A stretch of 64,000 nucleotides of DNA, from positions 186,001 through 250,000 of the forward strand of contig NZ_SMGR01000002.1 of the NCBI RefSeq assembly GCF_004346865.1, read 5' to 3'. Within the stretch, counting starts at the first letter, position 1. Each line of letters begins with the position of its first letter. The DNA is from Shimia isoporae (GTDB taxonomy: Bacteria > Pseudomonadota > Alphaproteobacteria > Rhodobacterales > Rhodobacteraceae). The position numbers were made by a program, and so were the translations under genes. The notes under the pieces are model-generated. The model was not told the origin of the DNA. It did no database searches and worked only from the letters and a program-made list of their open reading frames with translations. Below are positions 55,070 through 63,494 of the stretch, piece after piece.

Positions 55070-55849
55070 TTAGCTTCCTGCCTCAACCTCTTTGATAACG
55101 GTCGCAACCCGCTGGCCAATTTCGCGGCTGGCCTTCACCGACGGGTGGATCATATCCATTCCATGATAGCTACGGTCCCCGTGAGGCACCAGATCCTGAA
55201 GCGAAACGAAGTGCATTTCAGGCAGGATCTTTGCCAATTTGGCAATGCGGTTCTCCAGTTCGTTGCCTGCGGCCTTGCAGCCTTCGATAGGCGACCAAGC
55301 GCCGGGGCTGCGCAAATAACCTACGTATACAATCTTAGCACCCGTACCACGCAGCGAATCCACAAGATGCGGGATGGCACCCTTTCGACCGTCTTTTGAG
55401 ATCATTCGGTCCATCCGATTATCGCACGCACCACAGCCGCAGCCCATCCAAAGATCGTTGCCACCGCCATTCAGAACCACCCAGTCCCAATCACCTTTGC
55501 GGTATTGGTTGGAAATGCGCATGCCCATCGCGCCGGAAACCGGCAAGCTGTAGATGATGCGCGCGCCACTTACGGAATGGTTTGCCACCGGTTCGTTCAA
55601 GGCGTCGCCCACCGCGTTTGCGATTGAGCGGCCGGACACGGTGTGCCACGCCATCAAACTGTCGCCCATTGCAAGTATACGGGGGGAAGCGTTGCGGCTC
55701 ACTTCAGGTTCCGCGGTGGCTTCTGCCACAGGAATGCCTTCAACTGAGTTGCGGGTCACAGGCTCGCTACAACCTGCAAGGAAAAGAAACGCGCCCATCA
55801 AGAGAGCGAGAATCAGCGTACCTGGAAATCTGGTAGCGGGAACTTTCAT
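55070..55849 (-). CDS. SGNH/GDSL hydrolase lipoprotein
   Basis: A 259-residue lipoprotein (lipobox FLAGC, Cys27). Its SGNH hydrolase fold shows block I MGDSLMAWH, block III VLNGGGNDLW and block V MDMIHPS, the last holding the catalytic His. A cysteine cluster MGCGCGACDN follows block III and is unusual. It is probably an esterase or acyl hydrolase at the cell envelope. Its neighbour, a carbohydrate deacetylase, suggests glycan modification; that is inference. Confidence 0.9.
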   Translation of the reverse strand: MKVPATRFPGTLILALLMGAFLFLAGCSEPVTRNSVEGIPVAEATAEPEVSRNASPRILAMGDSLMAWHTVSGRSIANAVGDALNEPVANHSVSGARIIYSLPVSGAMGMRISNQYRKGDWDWVVLNGGGNDLWMGCGCGACDNRMDRMISKDGRKGAIPHLVDSLRGTGAKIVYVGYLRSPGAWSPIEGCKAAGNELENRIAKLAKILPEMHFVSLQDLVPHGDRSYHGMDMIHPSVKASREIGQRVATVIKEVEAGS

Positions 55850-56133
55850 AATAAAACTCGCAGCATAGCGCCAATTCTGACGCGTAAAATTTCCGTACAG
55901 CCAGCCCCCACCGCCGCACGATCACTGCCACATCTTCGCCTTTTTTGTGCCCCAAATCCACCTTCGATTGGGAAACAATGTGTTCTGCAGTCGGAATCAA
56001 ACGCCAAAATCCGCCGTTTTGCTCCTTCCCCCACAACAAATTTGGTTTCCAAACCCCTTGTTTTCAGATATGCGCGCTGCATCTGAGACGTTGCGTTGTG
56101 ACCCCGGCGCTGCAAATCAAGGATAGAGGGGTC
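55850..56133. other. intergenic stretch upstream of pnp
   Basis: About 280 bases with no supportable gene on either strand; the frames that cross it lack domains and ribosome sites. The promoters of the divergent SGNH gene and pnp should lie here. The structured pnp leader follows. Confidence 0.5.
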
Positions 56134-56207
56134 GGCGGCAATGGGGCCGCCATTTCAAACGGGAGACCCGGGATACGCCTGGGAGTGCTCCCAGCTAGGA
56201 AACGAAA
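56134..56207 (+). promoter_or_regulatory. structured leader of pnp
   Basis: Two hairpins precede the pnp start: GGCGGC/GCCGCC at 56134–56151 and the stronger CTGGGAG/CTCCCAG with a TG centre at 56179–56194. The second ends four bases before the AGGA ribosome site. In E. coli pnp is autoregulated through a leader hairpin cut by RNase III; a similar use here is inference. Confidence 0.5.
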
Positions 56208-58349
56208 ATGTTCGAAGTTAGCAAAAAATCCATGCAGTGGGGCGAAGAGACGCTCACGCTGGAAACGGGCAAAGTCGCCCGTCAGGCCGACGGCTGTGTT
56301 ATCGCCACTCTGGGTGAAACCTCCGTTATGGCCGCAGTGACCTTTGCAAAGGCACCCAAGCCCGGCCAGGATTTCTTCCCCCTGACCGTGCACTACCAAG
56401 AGAAATACTACGCAGCCGGTAAAGTACCGGGCGGTTTCTTCAAACGCGAAGCGCGCCCGACCGAAAAAGAAACACTGACTGCACGCCTGATCGACCGTCC
56501 GATCCGTCCGCTGTTCGTTGATGGTTTCAAAAACGAAGTTCTGGTGATGTGCACCGTGCTTTCCCACGATCTGGTGAACGACCCTGATATCGTCGCAATG
56601 ATCGCGGCCTCCGCGGCTCTTACCATTTCCGGTGCACCATTCATGGGCCCGATCGCCGGCGCGCGCGTTGGTTTCGAAGATGGCGATTACATCCTGAACC
56701 CGACCGTCGACGACATGCAGGACTTGCGCAACAATCCGGATCAGCGTCTGGACCTCGTTGTTGCGGGCACCAAAGATGCCGTGATGATGGTCGAATCCGA
56801 AGCCTACGAACTGTCCGAAGCAGAAATGCTTGGCGCAGTTAAGTTCGCTCACGACTCTATCCAGCCGGTTATCGACCTGATCATCGACCTAGCCGAAGAA
56901 GCCGCAAAAGAGCCGTTTGATTTCCAGGCACCGGACTACGCCGACCTGTTCGAAGCGGTTAAGGCCGCTGGTGAAGAGCAGATGCGCGCAGCATTCGCCA
57001 TCACCGACAAGCAGGAGCGCACTGCCGCTGTCGCCGCTGCTCGTGAGGCCATCAAGGAAGCTCTGACCGAAGAGCAACTCGAAGATGCGAACCTCGGTTC
57101 TGCCCTGAAGAAACTCGAGGCCGGCATCCTGCGCGGCGACGTTGTGAAAACCGGCACCCGCATCGACGGTCGTAAGACCGACGAAGTACGTGACATCGTG
57201 TCCGAAGTCGGCCTTCTGCCACGTACCCACGGTTCTGCTCTCTTCACCCGCGGTGAAACTCAGGGTCTGGTCGTGACAACGCTGGGCACCGGCGACGATG
57301 AGCAAATCATTGACGCCCTTCACGGCAACTTCCGCTCCAACTTCCTTCTGCACTACAACTTCCCACCCTATTCGGTTGGTGAAGCTGGTCGCGTTGGCCC
57401 TCCCGGCCGTCGTGAAGTTGGCCACGGCAAACTGGCATGGCGCGCGCTGCAGGCAGTTCTGCCAGCCGCAACCGACTTCCCGTACACCGTGCGTGTGGTT
57501 TCCGAGATCACCGAATCCAACGGTTCCTCGTCGATGGCATCCGTCTGCGGCGGCTCGCTGTCTATGATGGACGCAGGCGTTCCGCTGAAATCCGCTGTTG
57601 CGGGTGTGGCAATGGGCCTGATCCTCGAGGACTCCGGCGATTACGCGATCCTGACCGACATTCTGGGTGACGAAGATCACCTCGGCGACATGGACTTCAA
57701 AGTGGCAGGTACCGAAAACGGCATCACCTCGCTGCAGATGGACATCAAAGTCGCAGGCATCACGCCTGAGATCATGGAAAAGGCGCTGGCACAGGCCAAG
57801 GAAGGCCGGATGCACATCCTCGGCGAAATGAACAAGGCGCTCTCCGGCGCGTCCGAGTTCTCGGTCCACGCACCGCGCATCGAAACCATGAACATCCCGA
57901 CCGACAAGATCCGTGAAGTGATCGGTTCCGGTGGCAAGGTCATCCGCGAGATCGTTGAAGTCTCCGGCGCCAAAGTCGACATCAACGACGACGGCGTGAT
58001 CAAGATTGCATCGCCCAACGGCGAAGCCATCGCCAAGGCCTACGAGATGATCCACGCGATCGTTGCAGAGCCGGAAGAAGGCGCGATCTATACCGGTAAA
58101 GTCGTGAAAATCGTCGACTTCGGTGCCTTCGTGAACTTCTTCGGAAAACGCGACGGTCTGGTGCACGTTTCTCAAATCGAGAACCGTCGCCTGAACCATC
58201 CGTCCGACGTTCTGAAAGAAGGTCAGGAAGTGAAAGTCAAACTGCTTGGCTTCGACGACCGCGGCAAAGTCCGCCTGTCCATGAAAGTTGTGGATCAGGA
58301 AACCGGCGAAGAGATCGTTCCGGAAAAGAAAGAGAAGAAAGAAGACTAA
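56208..58349 (+). CDS. pnp: polyribonucleotide nucleotidyltransferase
   Basis: A 713-residue phosphorolytic 3'-5' exoribonuclease. Two RNase PH domains flank an all-helical region: [18 protein letters not shown] in the first; [19 protein letters not shown] and [19 protein letters not shown] in the second. A KH domain ([17 protein letters not shown]) and an S1 domain ([22 protein letters not shown]) follow. The C-terminus is lysine- and glutamate-rich. The ribosome site AGGAAACGAAA precedes the ATG. Confidence 0.98.
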   Translation: MFEVSKKSMQWGEETLTLETGKVARQADGCVIATLGETSVMAAVTFAKAPKPGQDFFPLTVHYQEKYYAAGKVPGGFFKREARPTEKETLTARLIDRPIRPLFVDGFKNEVLVMCTVLSHDLVNDPDIVAMIAASAALTISGAPFMGPIAGARVGFEDGDYILNPTVDDMQDLRNNPDQRLDLVVAGTKDAVMMVESEAYELSEAEMLGAVKFAHDSIQPVIDLIIDLAEEAAKEPFDFQAPDYADLFEAVKAAGEEQMRAAFAITDKQERTAAVAAAREAIKEALTEEQLEDANLGSALKKLEAGILRGDVVKTGTRIDGRKTDEVRDIVSEVGLLPRTHGSALFTRGETQGLVVTTLGTGDDEQIIDALHGNFRSNFLLHYNFPPYSVGEAGRVGPPGRREVGHGKLAWRALQAVLPAATDFPYTVRVVSEITESNGSSSMASVCGGSLSMMDAGVPLKSAVAGVAMGLILEDSGDYAILTDILGDEDHLGDMDFKVAGTENGITSLQMDIKVAGITPEIMEKALAQAKEGRMHILGEMNKALSGASEFSVHAPRIETMNIPTDKIREVIGSGGKVIREIVEVSGAKVDINDDGVIKIASPNGEAIAKAYEMIHAIVAEPEEGAIYTGKVVKIVDFGAFVNFFGKRDGLVHVSQIENRRLNHPSDVLKEGQEVKVKLLGFDDRGKVRLSMKVVDQETGEEIVPEKKEKKED

Positions 58350-58376
58350 GGTCTCTTTATCTCTAGAAAAATTTCA

Positions 58377-58406
58377 GGCCTCCGCAGAAATGCGGGGGCT
58401 TTTTTG
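58377..58406 (+). terminator. intrinsic terminator of pnp
   Basis: GCCTCCGCA and TGCGGGGGC pair around GAAA, followed by TTTTTTG, about 30 bases after the pnp stop. Confidence 0.9.
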
Positions 58407-58506
58407 TTATAGAGGCTGTGCGGCACGAATTTTTGCCGTGACGATCTGCGATGATGCCAACGCATATTTCAAGCGGCGTCGCTTAACGTACAATGGAGGA
58501 AGACAC

Positions 58507-58872
58507 ATGAGAATTCTCACCCTTGGTGCAACGATTTTTGCAGCAAGTTTGGCCATCACAGTGCCGGACATCACCCTAGCCAAGGACAAAGGCGGCAAGG
58601 CCAAAGCCAAGGCAAATAAGGTGCAGATCGACCAAAAGCCTGGCAAAGGTGCCAAGGCTATTCCGCCTGGTCAGATCAAGCGATATACGCGCGGCGCAAA
58701 GCTTCCGGGCGACCTCAAGTACACCGATATTGGCGATCTGTCCAAATGGAAGCTCAAGCCTCCGGGCAAGGGGAATCGCTACATTCGTGTTGGCGATGAA
58801 ATCCTCGAAGTCTCCGATGACATGTCGACCGTTGTCGATGCTGTCGGCATCGTGGACGACCTTTTGAAATAA
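58507..58872 (+). CDS. small exported RcnB-like protein
   Basis: A 121-residue protein with signal peptide (MRILTLGATIFAASLAITVPDITLA), a lysine-rich linker, and a C-terminal domain resembling the RcnB family (YTDIGDLSKWKLKPPGKGNRYIRVGDEILEVSDDMSTVVDAVG). RcnB is a periplasmic factor in nickel/cobalt homeostasis, but many relatives have unknown roles. The start at 58507 has GGAGGA upstream. No metal genes adjoin it. Confidence 0.82.
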   Translation: MRILTLGATIFAASLAITVPDITLAKDKGGKAKAKANKVQIDQKPGKGAKAIPPGQIKRYTRGAKLPGDLKYTDIGDLSKWKLKPPGKGNRYIRVGDEILEVSDDMSTVVDAVGIVDDLLK

Positions 58873-58943
58873 TCGGTCCTGAACGTACGCTAACGCGTCA
58901 GCCTTACTCGGGTCTCGCGCAGGTGTCCTGTCTTCATGCATGA

Positions 58944-59015
58944 TGCCCAAAGACCGCGACGTGCGGTCTCCGGGCACCCTGTGTGATTGGCAGACCAACT
59001 GCCAAGTCTGGTTTT
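58944..59015 (+). terminator. pair of hairpins ending in a T-tract
   Basis: The first is TGCCC–AA–AGACCGC with GCGGTCT–CC–GGGCA around GACGT (58944–58976). The second is TTGGCAG/CTGCCAA (58986–59004), followed by GTCTGG and TTTTT. They lie between the convergent RcnB-like and chemoreceptor genes. Confidence 0.6.
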
Positions 59016-59049
59016 TGTTCCAACTGAACGAACCCTAGCGCGAATTGCG

Positions 59050-60618
59050 TTAAGCGGCGCGTGCGCTCCGGAACCCGGCCGATTTTTCCTTCGGTTCGCC
59101 GCCTTTGACGACAAACCCGCTCAGGCCATCAACCAGTTTTTCGACAGACGCATCCAGGCTGGAGGTGGAGGCAGATGCCTCCTCCGAGCGGGCCGCGTTG
59201 CCTTGCGTTTCCATACCCAGCGTCTGCATCGACCCTCGGATATCCTGAACCGATTCAGCCTGTTGGTTGGAGATCGCTGCAATCTCGGTGATGTAGCCAG
59301 ACACTTCGTTCACTTCGCTGAGAATGGTTTCAAGCGCATCACCAACCTGACGAACCAACGATACGCCAACGCCCACATGTTCGTTGCTTTGGCTGATCAG
59401 CTTGTTGATGTTTTGCGCCGCTTCCGCCGAACGATGCGCCAACGCGCGAACCTCGGAGGCCACGATTGCAAAACCGGCCCCCGCCTCGCCCGCCCGCGCA
59501 GCCTCAACACCAGCGTTGAGCGCCAACAGGTTGGTCTGGAACGCGATATCTTCGATCAAGGCCACAACGTGGTCGATCTGGCTGGAAGACTGTTCGATCT
59601 CATCCATGGTTTCAACGGCCTGACGCACCACTTCGGTACCGGATTGGGTCACCGTGCGTGTGCTGTCGAAACGTTGCTGCATGTCTTCCGCTTTGCCAAC
59701 GGCGATCTGCATACCGTCCGCGATATGTTCGACGGAGTCTGTTACACGGCTCAGGGCGTCCGCCTGTTTTTCGGTGCTGGTCGCCACGCTGGAAGACACT
59801 TCTGCAAGCTCGGTGGAGTCGATGCCAATCTGTTTGGAAACCGTCGTGACAGAGCTGATGATCCCGCTCAAGCTGTCCACAGCCGCGTTGAAGCTCATAC
59901 GCAGATCTTCATATTCAGCAGAGAACGTCTCGGCGATTTCCGCGTCCAGGTTGCCCTTGGCTACTTTCGCCAGACCTACGTGCAGCCGGTCCACAACTTC
60001 GCTTGCCGCCTGCTCCTTGGCTTCAATGATCGCCTTTTCCTCAGACAGGGTATCCATCACTTCTGACAAACGCGCCTTTTCCGCGTTGAGGTCCTGCATC
60101 CGGATCACATTGCGCTTCACCCCATAAAACAGCGCACCGGCTTCCGCGATCACCACTGTTCCGTGAAACAGGGATCGCAATATGTTTTCCCAAAGCCCTA
60201 CCGACGGGTACACCAGCGAGGGCATGACAAACGTCAGACCAAGGTGGTGCACCAGCGCGGCAACCGCCGCGGCGACAATAGACGCCGGGCACAACATCGC
60301 TGCACTCATTGGAATATAGGCGAAAAAGATCATATGCGCGTCCATCTGCCACGAATGGCCGGCAAAAGCTGCGATGACCAATGTAACTTGGCACGCGCCA
60401 CCCAGAGTGGCCGCAATGCGGTGATGCAACGCGTGGCCGCCACGCAGCGCCCAAGCACCGATCAGGACAAACACAAGGCTGGGAACCGCAAAGGGAACAA
60501 CACTCTTACCCAGCGCGAGAGCCGATCCCAGTGCCACAATCCCCAAAAGAATGTTCACACCAAAAAGAGCTTTGACACCCTTTGCGCGGATACCATCAAG
60601 GTCGTTCATGTCTTTCAT
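59050..60618 (-). CDS. polytopic methyl-accepting chemotaxis protein
   Basis: A 522-residue receptor. The N-terminal third (about 14–168) is a block of five or six hydrophobic segments with almost no periplasmic domain. A coiled coil and HAMP-like segment (LAKVAKGNLDAEI) lead to the signalling domain, whose tip is IEDIAFQTNLLALNAGVEAARAGEAGAGFAIVASEVRALA. No CheR-binding pentapeptide is seen at the C-terminus. It may sense membrane or cytoplasmic conditions. Its start overlaps by four bases the stop of a small membrane protein gene. Confidence 0.93.
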   Translation of the reverse strand: MKDMNDLDGIRAKGVKALFGVNILLGIVALGSALALGKSVVPFAVPSLVFVLIGAWALRGGHALHHRIAATLGGACQVTLVIAAFAGHSWQMDAHMIFFAYIPMSAAMLCPASIVAAAVAALVHHLGLTFVMPSLVYPSVGLWENILRSLFHGTVVIAEAGALFYGVKRNVIRMQDLNAEKARLSEVMDTLSEEKAIIEAKEQAASEVVDRLHVGLAKVAKGNLDAEIAETFSAEYEDLRMSFNAAVDSLSGIISSVTTVSKQIGIDSTELAEVSSSVATSTEKQADALSRVTDSVEHIADGMQIAVGKAEDMQQRFDSTRTVTQSGTEVVRQAVETMDEIEQSSSQIDHVVALIEDIAFQTNLLALNAGVEAARAGEAGAGFAIVASEVRALAHRSAEAAQNINKLISQSNEHVGVGVSLVRQVGDALETILSEVNEVSGYITEIAAISNQQAESVQDIRGSMQTLGMETQGNAARSEEASASTSSLDASVEKLVDGLSGFVVKGGEPKEKSAGFRSARAA

Positions 60619-60926
60619 GTTCTTACTCCACAGAACCCGGCGACAGTCTGGCCATCCAGAACAGCCCAGGCGCCGTTGTCTCTCAGTCGTTCTTCAAAAC
60701 CGGGCTCGTCAGAAAAGCCCAGAACCCCAAACGGCGCGTCTTCGAATCCAATGACCCAACCGCCAGAAGCTTCTACAAGTTGCACGAGGTCTACACCGGG
60801 ACCGGCGACGACCACGACGGGTTCGGTCTCATCTACCGGTGCCATCGTGATGGCCAAAACAGGCGCCAGCACAAGGCACGCCACCAGCGCGATCGCTGCA
60901 GGCAGATATTCCAAAACCCTCTTCAT
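60615..60926 (-). CDS. small membrane protein coupled to the chemoreceptor
   Basis: A 103-residue protein with one N-terminal membrane segment (YLPAAIALVACLVLAPVLAI), then an extracytoplasmic domain (VVVVAGPGVDLVQLVEASGGWVIGF) ending near a lone cysteine (VAGFCGV). I do not recognise the family. The start at 60926 (MKRVLEYLP) begins just before the membrane segment; its ribosome site is weak. The ATGA overlap with the chemoreceptor gene implies joint translation and perhaps a shared function. Confidence 0.75.
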   Translation of the reverse strand: MKRVLEYLPAAIALVACLVLAPVLAITMAPVDETEPVVVVAGPGVDLVQLVEASGGWVIGFEDAPFGVLGFSDEPGFEERLRDNGAWAVLDGQTVAGFCGVRT

Positions 60927-61015
60927 TACCGTGCAGTCATGACAGAAATGGGTTTCCAGCCTGTTAACGATTTTGCCTTGACGCAGGGGAAGAAACGTTG
61001 GCGCTACAAACACAA

Positions 61016-61042
61016 GAAAGGGCGCATCCGATAGATGCGCCC
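61016..61042 (-). terminator. terminator of the peroxiredoxin gene
   Basis: GGGCGCATC and GATGCGCCC form a nine-base perfect stem around CGATA. On the minus strand it is followed by TTTCTTG. It separates the peroxiredoxin transcript from the small membrane protein gene. Confidence 0.78.
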
Positions 61043-61086
61043 CTCACAAATTATCATTTATTTTCAGGTCATTAGACCGACGAACG

Positions 61087-61740
61087 TCAGCCGGGCAGCT
61101 TGGTTGTACGCAAATATGGGAAGTGCGTCGTAAAGCTTCCATACTTCACCGTGGCGTCTTCGTCGCTGACGGCCACGGGAATCACCACATCCGCCCCCGG
61201 TGTCCAGTTCGCCGGAGTCGCGACATTTTCCTTGGCCGATGTTTGCAGCGCATCCAATGCACGAAGAACTTCGCCAAAGTTGCGACCGACGGTCATCGGA
61301 TAGGTCATCGAAAGCTTCAACTGTTTGTCCGGCCCAATGATGAACACAGAACGTACGGTCGCGCTGTCTGCCGGTGTACGCCCGTCTGGCAAATAGGCCT
61401 CGGCAGGCAACATGTCGAAAGCTTTGGACACCTCGAGCCCGTCATCCGCGATGATGGGAAACCCCGCCTCGGTGCCGGCAAAGGATTCGATGTCTTTCTT
61501 CCAGCCCTTGTGATCCTCGACGCCATCAACTGAAACGCCAATTACTTTGGTGCCACGCGCGGCCCATTCATCCGCCAATTGCGCGACCGCACCAAATTCG
61601 GTTGTGCAAACTGGAGTGAAATCTTTCGGGTGGGAAAACAGAATGGCCCAGCTGTCACCAATCCAGTCGTGAAAAGTGATCGTGCCCTGATCGGTTTCCG
61701 CCGTGAAATTCGGCACAGTGTCATTGATTCGAAGACCCAT
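61087..61740 (-). CDS. 1-Cys type peroxiredoxin
   Basis: A 217-residue thiol peroxidase of the Prx6 group. The catalytic cysteine is in HPKDFTPVCTTEFG; the long C-terminal domain (PANWTPGADVVIPVAVSDEDA) is typical of Prx6. No obvious resolving cysteine is present, as expected. It reduces hydroperoxides in the cytoplasm. The start at 61740 (MGLRINDTVPNF) fits the family. Confidence 0.95.
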   Translation of the reverse strand: MGLRINDTVPNFTAETDQGTITFHDWIGDSWAILFSHPKDFTPVCTTEFGAVAQLADEWAARGTKVIGVSVDGVEDHKGWKKDIESFAGTEAGFPIIADDGLEVSKAFDMLPAEAYLPDGRTPADSATVRSVFIIGPDKQLKLSMTYPMTVGRNFGEVLRALDALQTSAKENVATPANWTPGADVVIPVAVSDEDATVKYGSFTTHFPYLRTTKLPG

Positions 61741-61897
61741 TTCTCGCTCTCTTTCTGTGATTGGGGACGCCGCCTTACCGGTGCTGGTCAAAAAACTGGC
61801 AAACAATGCGAAGTCCAAAAAACAACTCTTGGTCGCCCAGCGACCTCCGACAGACTACATCCGTCGTTTTTGAACGCCACCCCAAAGCCGCACCAAT

Positions 61898-61911
61898 AAT
61901 TTGATCAAATT
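61898..61911. promoter_or_regulatory. palindrome AATTTGATCAAATT upstream of aldehyde dehydrogenase
   Basis: A perfect 14-base palindrome about 80 bases before the aldehyde dehydrogenase start. Its central 12 bases are identical to the palindrome at 19353–19364 before an aminotransferase gene. Confidence 0.55.
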
Positions 61912-61993
61912 TCTTGTGACCCGGCGTCTCTTTCCCTTGCGGGGGCCGTTTTGCACAGGCAAGGTGCCCCCAAGATCGAGAGGGAGAGATACC

Positions 61994-63421
61994 ATGATCG
62001 AGAAACGCGATTTTTACATCAACGGTGCGTGGGTCGCCCCCGCATCCGCAAACGACTTTAATGTCATCGACCCCGCAACCGAAGAGGTTTGCGCAGTAAT
62101 TTCAATTGGCGATCAAGCCGACACCGACGCCGCAGTTGCTGCCGCGCGCGCAGCTTTCCCGGCATGGGCTGCGACCCCGCTTGAAGAACGCGTCGCGCTG
62201 GTCAAGAAACTCCGTGACATTTACGTGGCACGCCGTGCCGACATGGCAGAAGCCATGCGCATGGAAATGGGTGCGCCCATCGATCTGGCCATGTCAGGTC
62301 AGTGGGGTTCCGGAACATGGCACCTCGACGGCTTCCTCGAAGCTCTTGAAGGCTTCGAGTTCGAATACGCGATGGGCAGCGACCGCATGCGCAAAGAACC
62401 CATTGGCGTCTGCGCAATGATCACCCCGTGGAACTGGCCGATGAACCAGGTGTTCCTCAAGGCGATCCCGGCCCTTCTTGTTGGCTGCACCATGGTTCTG
62501 AAACCCTCTGAAATTGCACCTTTGTCCTCCATCGTCTTCACGGAAATGATGGACGAAGCTGGCTTCCCCGCCGGTGTCTTCAATATGGTGAACGGCGACG
62601 GTGTTGGTGTTGGCTCACAACTGTCAGCGCATCCTGACGTGGACATGGTCTCGTTTACCGGATCGACCCGTGCAGGCATCGCCATCTCCAAAGCCGCCGC
62701 CGACAGCCTCAAGCGCGTCAGCCTCGAGCTGGGTGGCAAAGGCGCGAACCTGATCTTCGCGGATGCCGACGAAAAAGCAGTCAAACGTGGCGTGATCCAC
62801 TGCATGCAAAACTCCGGTCAGTCCTGTAACGCGCCAACTCGCATGATGGTGGAAAGCGCGCGGTACGCGGAAGCGGTTGAGCAGGCCAAGGCAACAGCCG
62901 AGGCTACCGCCACCGGTCCGACGACTGAGTCCGGCCGCCACATTGGCCCGGTCGTGTCCGAACTGCAGTTTAACAAGATTCAGGGACTGATCGAGACCGG
63001 CATCAAAGAAGGTGCAACTCTCGTTGCCGGCGGTCTCGGCCGTCCGGAAGGCGTAAACAAAGGCTATTACGTGCGTCCAACGGTCTTCGCAGATGTCACG
63101 CCGGACATGACGATTTACCGCGAGGAGATTTTTGGCCCTGTTCTGGCGATCACCCCTTTTGAAAACGAGGATCAGGCGGTCCAGATGGCCAACGACACGG
63201 TCTATGGCCTGACCAACTATGTTCAGACTCAGGACGACGAGAAACGGTTGCGCGTGGCTCGCCAACTGCGTTCCGGTATGGTAGAAACAAATGGCGTCAG
63301 CCGGGTGAATGGCTCGCCCTTCGGCGGCTACGGACAGTCCGGCAACGGCCGCGAAGGCGGCGAATGGGGTCTGGATGAGTTCTGCGAGATCAAGTCGATC
63401 TCCGGCGTCCCCATGAGCTAA
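61994..63421 (+). CDS. aldehyde dehydrogenase
   Basis: A 475-residue NAD(P)-dependent aldehyde dehydrogenase. It shows AMITPWNWPMNQ, FTGSTRAGIAI, the general base in LELGGKGANL, the nucleophile Cys in NSGQSCNAPTRM and EEIFGPVLAI. The substrate is not evident. The ATG at 61994 has AGGGAGAG upstream; the frame is open 93 bases further but starts within the palindrome. A strong terminator follows. Confidence 0.95.
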   Translation: MIEKRDFYINGAWVAPASANDFNVIDPATEEVCAVISIGDQADTDAAVAAARAAFPAWAATPLEERVALVKKLRDIYVARRADMAEAMRMEMGAPIDLAMSGQWGSGTWHLDGFLEALEGFEFEYAMGSDRMRKEPIGVCAMITPWNWPMNQVFLKAIPALLVGCTMVLKPSEIAPLSSIVFTEMMDEAGFPAGVFNMVNGDGVGVGSQLSAHPDVDMVSFTGSTRAGIAISKAAADSLKRVSLELGGKGANLIFADADEKAVKRGVIHCMQNSGQSCNAPTRMMVESARYAEAVEQAKATAEATATGPTTESGRHIGPVVSELQFNKIQGLIETGIKEGATLVAGGLGRPEGVNKGYYVRPTVFADVTPDMTIYREEIFGPVLAITPFENEDQAVQMANDTVYGLTNYVQTQDDEKRLRVARQLRSGMVETNGVSRVNGSPFGGYGQSGNGREGGEWGLDEFCEIKSISGVPMS

Positions 63422-63440
63422 TCGCCAATATCACGAACAA

Positions 63441-63475
63441 AAAACGCCGGAGGTTTTGCCTCCGGCGTTTTTTAT
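63441..63475. terminator. strong bidirectional terminator
   Basis: AACGCCGGAGG and CCTCCGGCGTT pair around TTTTG, with A-run before and TTTTTTATTTT after. It lies between the aldehyde dehydrogenase gene and the convergent permease gene. Confidence 0.95.
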
Positions 63476-63494
63476 TTTACCAACGGCTTTCTGA

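Noticed and set aside
55846-56115. 89-codon minus-strand frame upstream of the SGNH gene
   Set aside because: No ribosome site or domain; it overlaps the promoter region of two divergent genes.
56889-58199. 436-codon open frame antisense to pnp
   Set aside because: It lies wholly opposite a well-supported pnp gene and is rich in His, Val and Gly from antisense reading of biased codons. No domain is visible.
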